From assembly GCF_000002985.6 (NCBI RefSeq), contig NC_003281.10, positions 9,734,001 through 9,798,000 of the forward strand: a stretch of DNA of 64,000 bases, read 5' to 3'. The notes beneath the pieces were generated by a model that saw nothing but the letters and a program-made list of their open reading frames with translations, was not told where the DNA came from and searched no databases. The stretch's first letter is position 1; the number at the start of each line of letters is the position of its first letter. Origin of the DNA: Caenorhabditis elegans. Its lineage: Eukaryota; Nematoda; Chromadorea; Rhabditida; Rhabditidae. Positions 1 through 12,604 of the stretch are shown piece by piece. The translations under genes were made by a program, and so were the position numbers.

Positions 1-3000
1 TTTACGTTTGATGAGTCAAATATTATGGATTTAATATTACAAATTCTAACATAAACGGATTTTTTAGAAAATTAGTTGAAAACTTGCACAAGTGCACTGA
101 CAAATTTCGAATGTAATACATATACTGCGATATACATGCGATAAGCAAGGTAATATTTCGAAGTTGGGTGCCCTAGATTCAAATACGATAAAAGACTGTC
201 ACTCAGAATTGTCAGTGACAGAAGAAGATGGGCGACAAGTGAATAGGGAGGGAAAATATATCAAATTGCCGGAAAACTAGAACCGGTTTTTCGTTTTTAA
301 ATAGTTTGGAAACGGAGGAAAGTGATGATGAGTTGTTATGAAATAAAAGAACAAGAAAAGCAAGGAAGCTTGTTCTGGGAGCAGTTTGACTATGATTCAT
401 ATTCTCAAGTGGGAGATAATTGGTGTTAAAACTTGAAATCACGAAGACTTTAAATTGTTGATACAGTGACAGTGCACTTGATGTGAAGTCTGATGAATTA
501 TCTAACAATGAGGATTGTTTTATAAAGTGCAGAAATAAAATGTGGTCAGTCTATCTGAAAGTACTTGGAATTTTGAAAAATTCTGGCAAATGTTAAAAAT
601 TCAATTTGGAATTATTCAAATTTGGAGAAAATCAATCGAGAAACTGATTGCGCAAGTTAAATTCCTCAAATTTACAATTTGTGTGTTTCCGAATATTCAT
701 GACAAAAATTTTAAACAAAATAAATTTCTTGAATTTATTAAAGTTCCATTAACGGAATAGCACTGAAATATTGAAACTTCTTAAAGCTGAAGTAGAAAAT
801 TAGCGAATTTTTAAAAATTGTTTAAAATAAATATTCTGAATCAGGGGTAGACGAATTTTATAACGAGAGTTTTTTTTTTAATTCCAAAAATTATTTATCG
901 CGGTTTTTATTCAAATTCTTTACTAAATCCTTTCAAACTCTGTAATATTTACAAAATTATTTGACCTAAATTTCTAAAATTTTGCAATGATTGAAATAAT
1001 GTTTTCCGCTGAAATTTTAAAAGTAACAGATCATATTAATAGTCCAAATATTCCTATAAAAATCCATGAAGTAAAAGTGTCGGGGAAAAAATCGCACAAA
1101 GAAGCCCATTCTGTTTGCAAAGTGTGTTTGTACTCTCTCTTCAAAATATTTTATATTTTTTGAGTTTTTTCATACTGTTTGCACTTCAAGTATATCTTAT
1201 GGTTTTTTCATATCACTCGGTCATTATGATTTAGTTGCTATTTTTTAATACGAAATCGTCTGTTGGATGAAATATAATTTATTTAATATTATCTTTAATT
1301 ACAGAAAATACATTTATACATTATTCTCAAAGAGGTTCCTTGAGCAGCTGATTATCCGAAAAATACAAATTTCTGTGGCACGACCGGAAATACGGGCGGC
1401 ACAAAGGCAAATGACTGTTGTGAAGAGGTATATCGCTTTGAAGATGAAGTAGTTGAACAGGTTGATGCAGTTGAAGCATTTGAATGGTTTGAACCTTTAC
1501 GGGTTTTTTGGTGGACTGGCATGGTTTCTGATTCTGAAATTATTTGGTTTGAATTTTGAAGAACGTTTCCGTGGAAACTGAATACTTATCAACGGGGAAA
1601 TTGCCCTAAAATCCTCCTTTGGTGTTATAAATACCTAATAGCAAAGTTCGAATTTTTCAAAAGTTTAAATTTTAAATTATTTCACAGTTAATTTAAGATG
1701 TATCTATCAGGAACCTCGTTGAGCTTGTGAGTATTCCGTACTTCCTCAAATATTACTGCGCCTCACTGTTTAACTTAAAATCGTAATTTTGGGTGAGGCT
1801 CTCGATTTTTCTATATTTCTATATAAACTTCCGGAAAAAACATCGATACAACTCTGGCCGGGTGCAATACCATTAAAGAAAAAATTTGAAAAAAAAAGAA
1901 TTTCTAAACTAACAATTGATAAAGTACTTACCAGATAGCTTTTGATAATTGAAAGTGTTTTGTTTTTCACTATCTTGTTCATCGCTCTCCACCTTTTTAT
2001 ATGCCGTGAATTGCGACTTTTTCCACATGTCAACAGACGGTCAAATGACACTGCAAAAATAACATATTAGACATAAAGTCAATAAGTGATAATCTCTCAA
2101 GAAGTTACCAGAACGAGTATGTAAATATTATTGCCAAAGTTTGCAGTCAGATGAGAAGCATAAAGCTCGTGAGCCTTGTTTATATACCATAGTAGACCAC
2201 TAGAAGAAAAAATACGTGAGCGGTAAAAGACCGGAAATTGAATACAGGAACGGGAGGACATGATGAAAAAGGCAAACATAGGTAGAAGGATGGTCAAATA
2301 GAGAGAAAAAAGGAAAGAGAATGACGTTTTGGAAATGAGCTCTGACACTTTTGTACGACGAATAGAGCACAAAAGTTTCAAATTCCAGGAAAACTAGTTT
2401 TGTGTTTTTGAAAAGGAAAAGTGCAGAATGAAAGTAAATACATTAGAGTTATGTTTCGATAAATTTCTAAATATTTTGAACAAATATTTTTTGCTGAGAA
2501 TAACAATGTTATGGACAGACTTTTATTTTCACTGTGAGGTACAAAAATTTTTCATATATATGTTTTTGTAAGAAGCCAATTCCTTCTTTTTTCCATTTGA
2601 AGCAGCACGTTAAACTTCTGGATCGTGTAGAAAATTGTTTAATTTTTAAAAAGTTATGACTCCATCATAGAAAAACCGTTAAATAAATTAGGAAAACAGT
2701 AGCTAGAGTAAACATTATAAAAGAAAAAATCTGAGTTTCCCGCCAGTGCTAAGGTTTTATTGAAATTTCAAAAAGTTTGTGGAATTGCAAAAAAGGAGGT
2801 ATTTTCAAAGCTTGATATTATTTAAACGATTGCTCTATGCACTGCGGATCTGGGAATCAGGTACACCATTCCTGGTGGTGCTCCCACTGGGCTTCCGTTT
2901 AAGCCGATCTGGGGGATTGTGGTCGATAATCCAGTCTAGGATAACTGCCAGAAATGTTCATTTCCAGCAAATTACCAATTCCGGCAAAATGCCAAAGAAC

Positions 3001-3488
3001 TGTGCCTTTTTCACATTTTTTCTCGTCTTTAAAAAGATTTTTTCATAGAATTTGATTATTTTTCTAAATAAATTTTCTAAATAAATCATAGGATGCGTAC
3101 AATTTTCCGATTAAAATTAAAATTCTGAAATTTCCAAAAAAAATGAGCAAAACCACAATTTGCTGAAAACTTTCTGCAAGTGCCGTTCTTCCGGCAATTT
3201 GCTGATTTGCCGGAAAAAATCGTTTGCCGCTCCCCTTTATTGAGGTACAACTAACACCTTGTAGAAAACGTATTTCAAGAGTTTTTTGTCATAAATGAAC
3301 TCGCCAAATGTCCGCTGCTTCATCTTTTGGCATGTTTGAGGTGGGTTGTTGAAAAGTATTCGGAAATGAAATTTTCGCTTTCGAAAAGTCCGGTTTCTGA
3401 GTAATATTCTTTGGAAAATAGCGAAAGTTTACGAGAAACCTGAATAGTCTGAACAGCCACTGCACATATAGAAATAAAATGTATTTAT
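1..3488. other. Gene-poor interval downstream of hlh-4
   Basis: About 3.5 kb of AT-rich DNA with no gene I can defend. It is downstream of hlh-4, which reads away from it on the minus strand. Seen inside: a minus-strand stretch with a good acceptor and donor (1932..2050, see findings); a short GC-richer island around 2840-2950 that is out of character with its flanks; and a C. elegans-style dispersed repeat around 3180-3230 with two facing CCGGCAA-type half-palindromes. All open frames here are short and lack coherent splice neighbours. A non-coding RNA or a small gene with tiny exons cannot be excluded by eye. Confidence 0.6.
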
Positions 3489-4839
3489 TCAAAAACATTG
3501 ATAAGAGGGCATTGGTACAAGTTGATTATTAACAATCAAATGTGATTGTGGTGCAGTTGGTGCAGGTGGTGGTGGAGGTGCAGTTGATGGTTGATAGAAA
3601 TATGTTGGATAATCAAGTAGACTCTTCATATAAGGGAATGTTGGTTGAGGTGAGAATACTGAAGGCATTTGCATTGGAACTGGTGGTGCTAATGACGATG
3701 CGAATGTTGATCTATAGTCGACTAGAGAATGATCTGGAGCACACGTCGCAGCTATTGGAGCTGGGAGATACGTTTCGTGGCGTGGAAGAACTGGTGCAAG
3801 GGGACGGATTGGTTGAGATATGACTGTGTCTGGTTTTGAGATTTTATGGACAGCTCGAACGGGAGTTGGAACAATTGGGCCAAGAGTTGCAGAAATAACA
3901 GACTGAGGAACTGCTTCTGAACTTTGAATTAATTTAAGAAGTGTGTCAATGTAAGTGATTGCTGCATTCAGTATACGAAGTTTGCTGACACGTTTTGTGA
4001 ATTGACGGAGGCTTGGAAGATGTTGTTTCAGAACAAGAAATGCCTGAAATAAGAAGTATTTGAATGAACGGACTTTTGGATATATTTTTGTACGATTTAG
4101 AATTTTAAACTATTTGAATACTATTTGTTTCAAGGGTCTCTATAATCTATTACAGAAAATCACGGCTGACGTATGTAGATAATTTGACATTTGTCAAATA
4201 GGATTATTGAAAGTATGTAAAATTCTCAAAAAAAGAGAGATCCTTCGATTTTTGAAACATCTTAACAGCCAAGATCAGTTTTTTTTTTAAAATAATCGAT
4301 AATCGATAATTTGAAATAATAAATCCTCACTTACAACACCTTTGAAATGGCAATCTACAAAAAAGCTTCTTACTTTTTTTGGAAGCACATCTTGCCATTT
4401 GATGTACAAGAAACAGAGAAGTGCGGCACATTTTTTCGAAACATTTACAAAATTCCCCTTTTTCATCGTTGTGCCAAAGTTTTTTGTTGTAAATTTATAT
4501 CGGCATATAAAGAGATGTTTTCACTCTCTAAAGATGCATTTATTTTCAATTGAGATGCTCAAAAAATTTCTCAAAATCTTCCTCAAAGTCTCAATTTGCC
4601 AAATGAATGTACCAGAAAGTATAAATATTTCTCGACATTCCTATATACATTCACAAAAAACTTGGGCACAACAATGAGAAAATGGGATTTTGTAAATATG
4701 CCAAAAAACTTTGCTGCTCACATCACTGATCAGAAAACTACTGTAATTTCTTCATAACTCAAAAAAAGGATCAAACCTGATTAACAGTGTGTACACGTGT
4801 CCGTTCCCTTGCATTTCTCTTGGCAACAACCATCGGCAT
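3489..4839 (-). CDS. hlh-4: HLH-4, achaete-scute type bHLH transcription factor
   Basis: Two coding exons on the minus strand, 4777..4839 and 3489..4043, give 205 residues. Exon 1 encodes the basic region (residues 7-18, with NARERTRV). The basic-helix 1 junction VNQ|AFLVLKQHLP is created by splicing, and loop plus helix 2 (KRVSKLRILNAAITYI) follow. This is a class II, achaete-scute-like bHLH DNA-binding domain, expected to pair with an E/daughterless partner on E-boxes in the nucleus. The rest is a proline-rich tail with no recognised domain. The start is fixed by an in-frame TGA five codons upstream. The domain is at the extreme N-terminus, leaving almost no leader. The identification as hlh-4 rests on the domain, the 205-residue length and its position beside iff-1/cdk-1. 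In C. elegans hlh-4 acts in specification of the ADL sensory neuron (family knowledge, not visible here). Confidence 0.93.
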
Positions 4840-5356
4840 TCCTTTGGATTTTCAGGAATTTTGAGTCTGAAACTTTCAGGTTACAAGATATAAAATCATC
4901 TGAAATTTCTGTATTCTCACCTGACGTTAGTGGGAGATCAGATAACAAATGCAAAGCAGAAAGAAATCAGTGGGTAGTCAGTCATACAAGACGGGCGGCT
5001 CCTTTTCTCGCCGTCACTTTTCCACCTGTTCTGTTGTCGACGTTAATTGAATTTTGGATGAGGTGACTACATCCCGAGAGGATTACGGTAATTATTGGTT
5101 TACGTAAGCGTTTATTATTATTTTAGGAATTATCAAGGATAAAGTAGTATTGAAAAAACAATAATTAATACTGTAAGGTTAAACTGAATTTAAAAATGAG
5201 AAAAAAGTGAGATATGAGTTAGGAAAATGAAAGGAAATGAGCAAAAGTAGGTGTGATAAATTCAATGAAAAGAAACCCGTGAAACTAGAAAATAAGGCAG
5301 AACATTTGGTACTTAACAGGGAAACTGGGAGTTTGAGAATACTTTTTTCATGATAT

Positions 5357-8300
5357 TTAGAAGATAAGTGTGAATAGGAAAGTTACAGTAATCAAGGATA
5401 CTGTAGTTCCAACCGCTGCATTTTCATTTTCTTTTTTCACCATCATCCATCCTTCTGTACCTTCTTCCATACCGTATTCATCGGCTTCTGAAAAAAATAA
5501 AATAATTTTAAACTTGATAAATTTTCAACTTCCTAGTACGATATAAGGTTCCCTCATGGCGGATATTTTAATGTAATTGTCAAAACATGATTTTAATTTT
5601 TTTTGATTATATTAATTTAAAATTTTTAAATTTAAACTCCCAAAAAATGGTGGAAACTTAGTTTTACCAGCAATCTTTTTTTTCTACAATTATAAATATT
5701 TTTATTATTTTTATTTGCACAGTGTACGGCTTAAGCCTGCATCAATTCACGAAAATTTGTTTAAAAAGTAACTTTTCCCAATGTACCAAAAAATAATCAG
5801 TTTTAAAAATGGGAACAAATTGCCAAAACTCAAAAAAAAATATTTCTGGAAATTTTGAAATTATTTTAATTTTAAAAAATTAACAAACCTTCTGTTTTCT
5901 TGGTTCCTTCATTTTCTGCCGTCCAACTATCTTCGTCTGTTTTTTTGGAAGTTTCATCCCAATACTCGTCTTCCTCGCTTAAAAAAAATTCAATTAGAAA
6001 TCAAACGTTTTTTTTTGAGATGATTTTTCAGAAATATTATTTCTGGAACTGTTAAAGTTTCCTAATGGGTTAAGAAATCAATTTTAACATTAAAATTGCA
6101 CACGAAAAACTTTTTTCCTCATCACATTTTACTTATTCTTAATGAATTGATAACTATGAAATTTACAAAACACGGTACTGGGAGCATTTTAATTCACATT
6201 TTAGCCAACAGCTAAAATGTAAATTTCAAATAAAATTTTATAAATTATCCCACCCATTTTTGGTGTGCCCTGATAATGGGTGTACAAAATTCCTAACATC
6301 TGTATTTTTTTCAGGCGTCGGATTAAAATCAGGGTGCTTCATAGCATGTTTCACATAGCAACTTTTGAATATGTATTATAATTATAGTTGATATCTAGAA
6401 CTAGATTTAGAAAAAACTTACATTGGATGTTCTTTTACAGTTTCATCGACTGCTTTATTGAAGACATGTTTAATCGAATCAATAAGTTTTTCATCTTCTT
6501 TTCTAATTGGTTCTTTATCATCTTCCATTTCATCTTTTTCCATAATCATATCACTTCCATCATCTCCATCTACTCCTTTACTCTCTTCTACCATAGGCTT
6601 CATAAGTTTTGTAGTTTTTGTAGTTGTGATTGTAACATCTTCAGTATTATCTGTCTCATACCCTTCATCATATTCATCTTCTTTTTCAGCAACTTGTGGA
6701 TATTCTTCATCTCCACCTTCATATTCAAATTGTTCATTCATTGATTGTGTCCTTTTATCATTTAATTCCTTTTCTACTTCTTTTTCTGTTTCTTGTCTCC
6801 GTCTCTCTTCATCTCTTACTCTTGCTTCATCGGTTTCTCGTTGTGCAGCCAATCGGCGGCTTTCTTCCTGCAAAGGGATTCAGAATTAAAATAATACGGT
6901 ACTTCATTCAAACCTCTCTACGTCTCTCTTCAATTTGTGATCTTTCAGCCTCGTGTTGTCTGCGTCTCTCATCATCACGTACTCTTTGTTCCTGAATTCT
7001 TCGTTCGGCTTCAGCTCGTTGTTGCTCACGGCGAGCTGTCTCCTAGAAATATTTTGTTGAGAGGAAAATTTTTAAATGAGGGGGCGGAGGGTAAGATATT
7101 TTAAAATATTCACGTCTACAGTGAGTAGATATTCTTTTCAGAATTTCCGATAATTTCGAATTTTTTTTGGCAAATTTGGCAAATTTGGCAAGACTGACAG
7201 TTTATACGTTTCGGCCATTTTTCTCAATATTGGCAATATTGGCAAATATGACAAATATGTCAGTTTTGCTAATTTCGGCAACTTCAGAAATTTTGCCAAA
7301 ACCCAGTTTTTGGAAACTTTGGAATTTTTTCCATTTTTGGTAAGTGTTGGCAAGGCCGACAGTTTTATAAGTTTTGGTCAATTTAAAAATTTTGGCATTT
7401 TTATCAATATTGGTAATATTGGGAAATATGACAAATTTGTCAGTTTTGCAATTATGTCAATTTTGGAATTTTGGCAGTTTTGTATATTCTGTAAATTATC
7501 GTCATTTTAGAAATATTGTCAAGTTGGCAATTTTATATTGTGCCAATTTTGGCAGCTTTAGAAATTTTTTAATTACCTTTTTTAACTTTGGCATTTTTTG
7601 CAATTTTGGTAATTTTAGGAAACTCGGTAAGTTTTGGAATTATTGGAAACTTTGGCATGTAGCAAAGGTTAATTCTGAGCCGAAATTCCAAAACTACCTA
7701 TAAAAACATTACGCCGATAATATAATGCTTTTTTTTGTCACACTTTGTTACTTGAAAATTTAATTTTTGTGCAGATTGGTTCTTGAAAATCTAATGTTTT
7801 GCTTTATTCACACCCCACTGCACCATGATTCACCTTATATGGCTCATGGGCAATAAATGTTTCAATGTTTTTGACAATAATATTCTTACAACATTTGGCG
7901 GCAACAGGCAAATCCAAAATCCGGAACTAGTTTTCAATCAAATATCAATTGGAACACTTCCCCTCAAATTGTCCCCTTTGATCTATCATTCATATACCGC
8001 CCAAATCTTTTGCTCAATCAGAAAATGCACCTCCCGTTGGTGGTGTGGAATGTGTTCAAAACAAGTGTCTGCTTGCTCGATGTGATAGAGAGCTCATTGA
8101 GATGCTCACTATCTCTCTTTCAATTTAAAACAACTGTTCTTTTCTGCTGATGGGGGGAGGGCTTACCTCTTTCCAATACTGTTCGTGTTGTTGTCGGCGT
8201 CTCTCTTCATCTGATGCTCTCTCTCGATCCTCTTTTTCTTTGCGTGTCCTCTCGGCGACTTGTCTCTCGTACTCACGTTTTCTCTCATCGTCACGTCGTC

Positions 8301-9336
8301 GAGCATCATCAATATCAGCTTGAGATTCTGGAATTTAAAGAATTTATTGCTGATCTAAAACAAAATGTGTTGTGGTTGACAACTTTTGACATCTCGACAG
8401 CTGTCGTGTCAGGACCAATTACATTCTCAAACAAAATAATACAAAAAAATGGAACAACAGAATAGCACATTTAAATGTTTTTGTTCAGCTTTCAGGAAAA
8501 AAACCCTAGTAACAGTTCCTTTGCGATGCGCGCATAATACTTCACTGGTCGATTTTGGCAATATCGAAAACTTTGGTAACTTTGGAAATTCTGGCAATTT
8601 TGGCTTTTTTGACAATTTTGTCAATATTGGCAATTACGTCATTCGCCGTAAATGTAAAAATACTTTTTTTTTAAACAAAAACCCTCCGAAATATAAATCC
8701 AACAAAATATATGTAGACCAACTTAAACTGAAAAAAAAGTTGCCGAAAAGTTTTGGGTTCGGCAACTTCGGCAAACATTTTTTATTTTAAAATTTCAGAA
8801 ATTGAAAAACACCGTTTTAGCGCTTGTTAGCGCTTAGTTCTACTGAAATTGTGGCGAGACCCACTCAGAAAACAGTGTGTGCCTTTAAAGTGAAGTTTCA
8901 AATGGGGACAAAATCATGATAATTTGAATTTTAAAGAAACATACGCTGATGTTGGATATTCATTGGGTGTGATGTTTCATCGGATGTTGCAGTTGTTTCA
9001 ATATCTTCGGGAGCAACTGAAATTTCAAAATTAAATATTTTTCCTAAACTCTAAATTTTGAGTTACTTCTAATCTGACATCTGTCCCCAGTGTAGACCCC
9101 CAAAAGACAGATGCATGAATGAAAATCGGGTCGCTCCAAATCGAAAACACACATTCCACCATTTTCGCACCTATAATTAGAAATTATAAGAAGAAGATAT
9201 AATTGGTGGTTGTCAATAGTGGGTAATTTTACCTGATTTTACAGTTTGATTGAGGTGATACAAGACTTTGACCACAATTGATTAGGCCGACATTGAATGC
9301 GAACATCAAAAGTAGTAACAATATCCGTGAATGCAT
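5357..9336 (-). CDS. Secreted/GPI-type EGF-domain protein with charged coiled coil
   Basis: Eight minus-strand exons: 9233..9336, 9067..9170, 8945..9016, 8167..8327, 6914..7042, 6422..6867, 5889..5977, 5357..5487, for 411 residues. The phase is kept at every junction. Order: signal peptide (residues 1-20, MHSRILLLLLMFAFNVG); one EGF-like module at about 31-70 with six cysteines (CENGGMC, then CICL and DRCQI); a long Arg/Glu-rich stretch at about 100-240 with repeated RDDERRR-type heptads, likely a coiled coil or single alpha helix; an acidic Ser/Thr-rich segment; and a C-terminal hydrophobic tail ending LFTLIF, which could be a GPI signal or membrane anchor. The start at 9336 is preceded by AATTCAG, a plausible trans-splice site. 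Intron 4 (7043-8166) is unusually long and filled with a degenerate repeat. I do not know a specific function. An extracellular or membrane-tethered spacer protein is the reasonable reading. The acceptor of exon 7 ends in AAG rather than CAG, the least certain junction. Confidence 0.85.
7138..7680. repeat. Degenerate TTTTGGCAA-type short-period repeat in intron
   Basis: Roughly 540 bp inside intron 4 of the EGF-domain gene is built from irregular repeats of a short unit like TTTTGGCAA, TTTTGGTAA or ATATTGGCAA, many 12-20 bp apart. Related tracts occur at 8557-8640 in the next exon-intron interval, at 53440-53600 in an intron of the 451-residue protein gene, and at 56740-56900 in an intergenic region (there mostly as TTACCAAA, the other strand). 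The period is not constant, so this is a diverged dispersed repeat rather than a clean satellite. Confidence 0.75.
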
Positions 9337-11003
9337 TTTCTGAATTAATATTGAATCGTTTATTATATTTTTATCACATTTTAAGGCATAGAAGTGTTTT
9401 GGAAACAAGGAAATCAACTTTTTTAAATTTAAAACTTATATTGAAGTGCAAACCATTGGGGTACGGAAAATACAGAGAAGAAGATGAATTGTCAAATATC
9501 ATAGCAATACTTTTTTATTTAAAAAAATTGAAATTGGTTCCATCTATATCCAAAAATTGCAAGTTCTCAACAATTTTGGAAGTCAACCAAATAATTAAAG
9601 ATTTTTTTAAATTGTTTTTGTTTCTAATTATGTTTAAAGCATTTGTACTCATACAAATATAGGTCTAACACTTTTTCAAAAAAAAAAACCAACAATTCCC
9701 CAACAAAAAATTAAAGTCTAACAATTTTGGACATTCCTGCAGGTTCGAAGTTCTATGATTCTTGAATTTAAATACAAAATTCGTAGGACTTTTTTGGTCA
9801 AAATTACAAATTCCAAATTATGATAGGTGAAAACTATTCCAATTTTTTGACATGAAATTCTAAAAAATTCTAATAAACTACCATGGCTTTTGTAAATTTC
9901 GGCATCATTGAAAGAATATGAAGTTTTATTTTTTAGATTATTTGAAATAAGAAAAAATTATTTTTTCAAAATTACTGTATCATTCGAGAAATTGAAACTC
10001 ACCAAAAAGGTGAAAATTTAACTTGAATATTGATTTTTGATTAAATTCAGTTTAAAGAATTTTTTTAAAAAATAGGAATTCGAAATTTACGGTACTATTA
10101 CGGTACTTGGTCTCGAAGCGAAACGAATAATTTGAAGTGGAAAAAAAATTCAAGGAAACTTTCAAAAAAAACTACTGTACTTCTTAAAGGCGCACACTCG
10201 TTTTCATTTCAATTTATTTATATTTTCTTCGGTCGTCGCGAGACCGGAGACCCTAATTTTGCAATGAAAATCGTGCAACTTCGCACATAGGATACAAGTA
10301 CTATTTCGTATTTTTGATTTTTCAGGTACTCTAACTAATTCTAGATGCTGTTTATAAAAGTATATCCAAAAAAAAGTTCATAGCAAAAATGTTTTTTTTT
10401 TCAGGATTTCTAGCTACAAAACCAAATTTTTAAAAGTAGTAGAACAAATCTTAAGAAGTTATCAAGTAGTACAAACTAATTAGAAAAACATTGCTCTTGG
10501 AGCAAGAAGGCACTAGTGATGAATCAGTTGCGACATGTTGTGAATCTTCGACTTCTTCCTGTGTCCCGCCACTAAAACACGCAAAATGAGCCATCGACGG
10601 GACCCTGCGTCTCCGTGATTCATTGAATCTTTCATCATTTGGAACTCAAAATGACGACGGGACGACAAGTGGCTCCTGGACGGGAAGAAACGAAAAGAAA
10701 TAAGAAGATGAGACGTATGTGTGTGTGTGTCCACTACTCTTTTTTTCTCGGCATCCCCTCGTTTTATACCCAGGTTTTCGTAATACTCAACTCGGAATTT
10801 GAAACTGAGACGTTGGCACGGCTCACCTACAACCTTTGTTGAGCTCATAAAACCTGCTACGAACAGGTGTCGACCTAGAGCTACTAGATGACCCGTGTAG
10901 AGGGATGGCTCTTATTTATATGAAACAAGAACTTTCTGAATTCAAAAATTATTTTAATCTTTTTTAGAGGCTGTACTGTCAATGGTTTTTTTATAAAAAC
11001 TAT

Positions 11004-11030
11004 TTAGCAGACCCAAAATTGGTCTGCTAA
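11004..11030. repeat. Short palindrome, TTAGCAGACC family
   Basis: A perfect 10-bp inverted repeat, TTAGCAGACC and GGTCTGCTAA, separated by 7 bp. Close relatives with one mismatch lie at 17381-17404 and 19431-19449, so this is a small dispersed palindrome family in the window. Confidence 0.8.
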
Positions 11031-11879
11031 CCAGTTTGAGAATTTTAAAGTAAAAACGCTATTAACAGTACTCCATCATAAAAACTTATTGGAATCGTAA
11101 AATGAACAGTTATACAACATGCTGGTTGATGCAACAAATGGAACAAATACTCATCAAATTCTCAGGCTTTGTTTGCGAATGTGAAGGCAAGCCGGAGATA
11201 GGAAAAGCTTAAGTAAGAACAGGTGGAGACGGACTACAGTAATCTAGATTAGGACGGATATATGTGTGGTTTTGGAGAAAGGCAAACAATCAAGGCTGAT
11301 GAAAGAGTGGACACGGGTGTAAACGCGGCAGGAGGTGCGAGATGTGGCGAGATGATGATGGAAGCGTAGAGTTTACGAAATCTTCCTGGGTGACTGTGAA
11401 ATTTATGCGACTCTTTTAAATTGCCAATTGATGAAGGAAGGATGGCTAGTGAGGTTTGAGGAAGGTGGGTCTTTGATACTGCACCTAGATATTATCGTGG
11501 TTAAGGGGGTGCTCGCAGGTCGCGGAGGAGGACACGTTTTAAAGTGAACAGCTCTATTGGCACGCGGCCAACCTGGGGTCAACTCAATAAGCAATAAGGT
11601 GTAGTGTACAAAGGGTGGAAAAGCTGCACAGGCCATGTAGTTCCAAAAACTAGGAACTGTGATTACAAAGTCTGACAACTGAATCTGATTTAACACTCCA
11701 TGGACAGATGTCACCTCCGCGGTTTGCAAGCAATTCATTTTCGTTTGGTGAGCAGATATCACAATCAACACGACACATAAAACACCCACATTACACAACA
11801 CCAGCGGAGGTGCACTTGTTCATTGCCCGATGTTTTTCGAATGATGTATAAAAAGCGGGATGATTAAACTGGAACTGCT

Positions 11880-11885
11880 TTTATT
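11880..11885 (-). terminator. Poly(A) signal of iff-1
   Basis: An AATAAA on the minus strand lies 23 bp beyond the iff-1 stop codon, so the 3' UTR would be only about 40 nt. It is the only canonical signal close to the gene. Confidence 0.7.
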
Positions 11886-11907
11886 ATGAAATTGTATATA
11901 AATGCAA

Positions 11908-12604
11908 TTATTCCTTGGTAGAAATCTTGTATCCGAGAATAGCCTCCTCTCCGCAGGCAGCAACGACTTGAACCTGAAAATCAAAATTTTCAGATTCAAA
12001 AGGTGGATGTCGAAATAATTACCAAGACGCTTCCTTCGTCTTTCTCGAGAGCCTCACGGATAGTGTTTCCCAAGTCTCCTTCTGGCATTTTGAGATCGTC
12101 TTTGAGCTCGCAAGATTCTGGATCCATGAGCGAGCAGAACCCGTCTTCGATCGACATGAGCTGAAAATTTGATCAATAACATTTTTTACAGCTGATTAAC
12201 TCATTTTTCAAAAGATTTGTTTAACCGTCCAAAGTTGATTTTTTTGAAAGCCTTCTTAAAAACTAATTAACAACTTACAATGTACTCGCGTCTCTTGACG
12301 ACTGGGACGTCCATGTTGTGGGTGGATGGGCAGATATCCTCAAGCTTCTTGGTGGTGAAAATATCGATGGCAACCATGTGAACCTTAGCATGTCCGTGCT
12401 TTCCAGTCTTGGAGGTGCTCATCTCGACGATCTAAAAAATTTCTAATTAGGAAAATTCACTGAATTATTTTTTACCTTGCATGGTCTTCCTCGGATCATG
12501 ACGTGCTCGTTCTTGCGAAGAGCCGAGCATTGCTTCGGGAAAGTAGCAGCAGCTCCGGACTCGGCAGAGTCGAATTGCTCCTCGTCGTGATGATCTTCGG
12601 ACAT
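11908..12604 (-). CDS. iff-1: IFF-1, translation factor eIF5A
   Basis: Four minus-strand exons: 12476..12604, 12279..12431, 12023..12160, 11908..11973, for 161 residues, the usual eIF5A length. The hallmark loop [16 protein letters not shown] is intact at about residues 48-63. The lysine between the two glycine-flanked histidine positions (TGKHGH) is the one modified to hypusine. The remainder matches the SH3-like and OB folds of eIF5A. eIF5A promotes translation elongation and termination at difficult peptide bonds in the cytoplasm. C. elegans has two paralogues, and iff-1 is the germline-required one (family knowledge; this locus beside cdk-1 is iff-1). The start codon follows directly behind a TTGTTGCAG acceptor, one base upstream, so the message is either trans-spliced there or joined to an upstream exon (13053..13087). 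Confidence 0.96.

Larger units (their letters stand above)
9337..11907. other. Intergenic interval between iff-1 and the EGF-domain gene
   Basis: No gene is supported. The interval is the presumed upstream region of the EGF-domain gene and the downstream region of iff-1. It contains fragments of the dispersed GGTCTCG/CTTTAAAG repeat (10105-10247), a minus-strand TATA-like box near 10764 (GGGTATAAAACG), and a perfect short palindrome at 11004-11030. A 10.5-11.8 kb section is less AT-rich than its surroundings and has open minus-strand frames (10513-10848, 11403-11801). These lack an ATG in a sensible place or recognisable protein features. An outron, promoter or non-coding transcript is possible. 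Confidence 0.55.

Noticed and set aside
2779-3048. Plus-strand 89-codon frame over the GC-richer island at 2.84-2.95 kb
   Set aside because: No protein features, no splice sites and no conserved motif. It is more likely repeat or mobile-element debris than a gene.
6388-6995. Plus-strand Ser/Phe-rich frames at 6.4-7.0 kb
   Set aside because: Antisense of the Glu/Arg-rich exons of the EGF-domain gene. The low-complexity composition follows from the real coding strand.
11403-11801. 132-codon minus-strand frame with a hydrophobic beginning, resembling a secreted protein
   Set aside because: It opens with GTG, there is a TGA just upstream, the only ATG is internal past the hydrophobic part, and no fitting splice partners were found.
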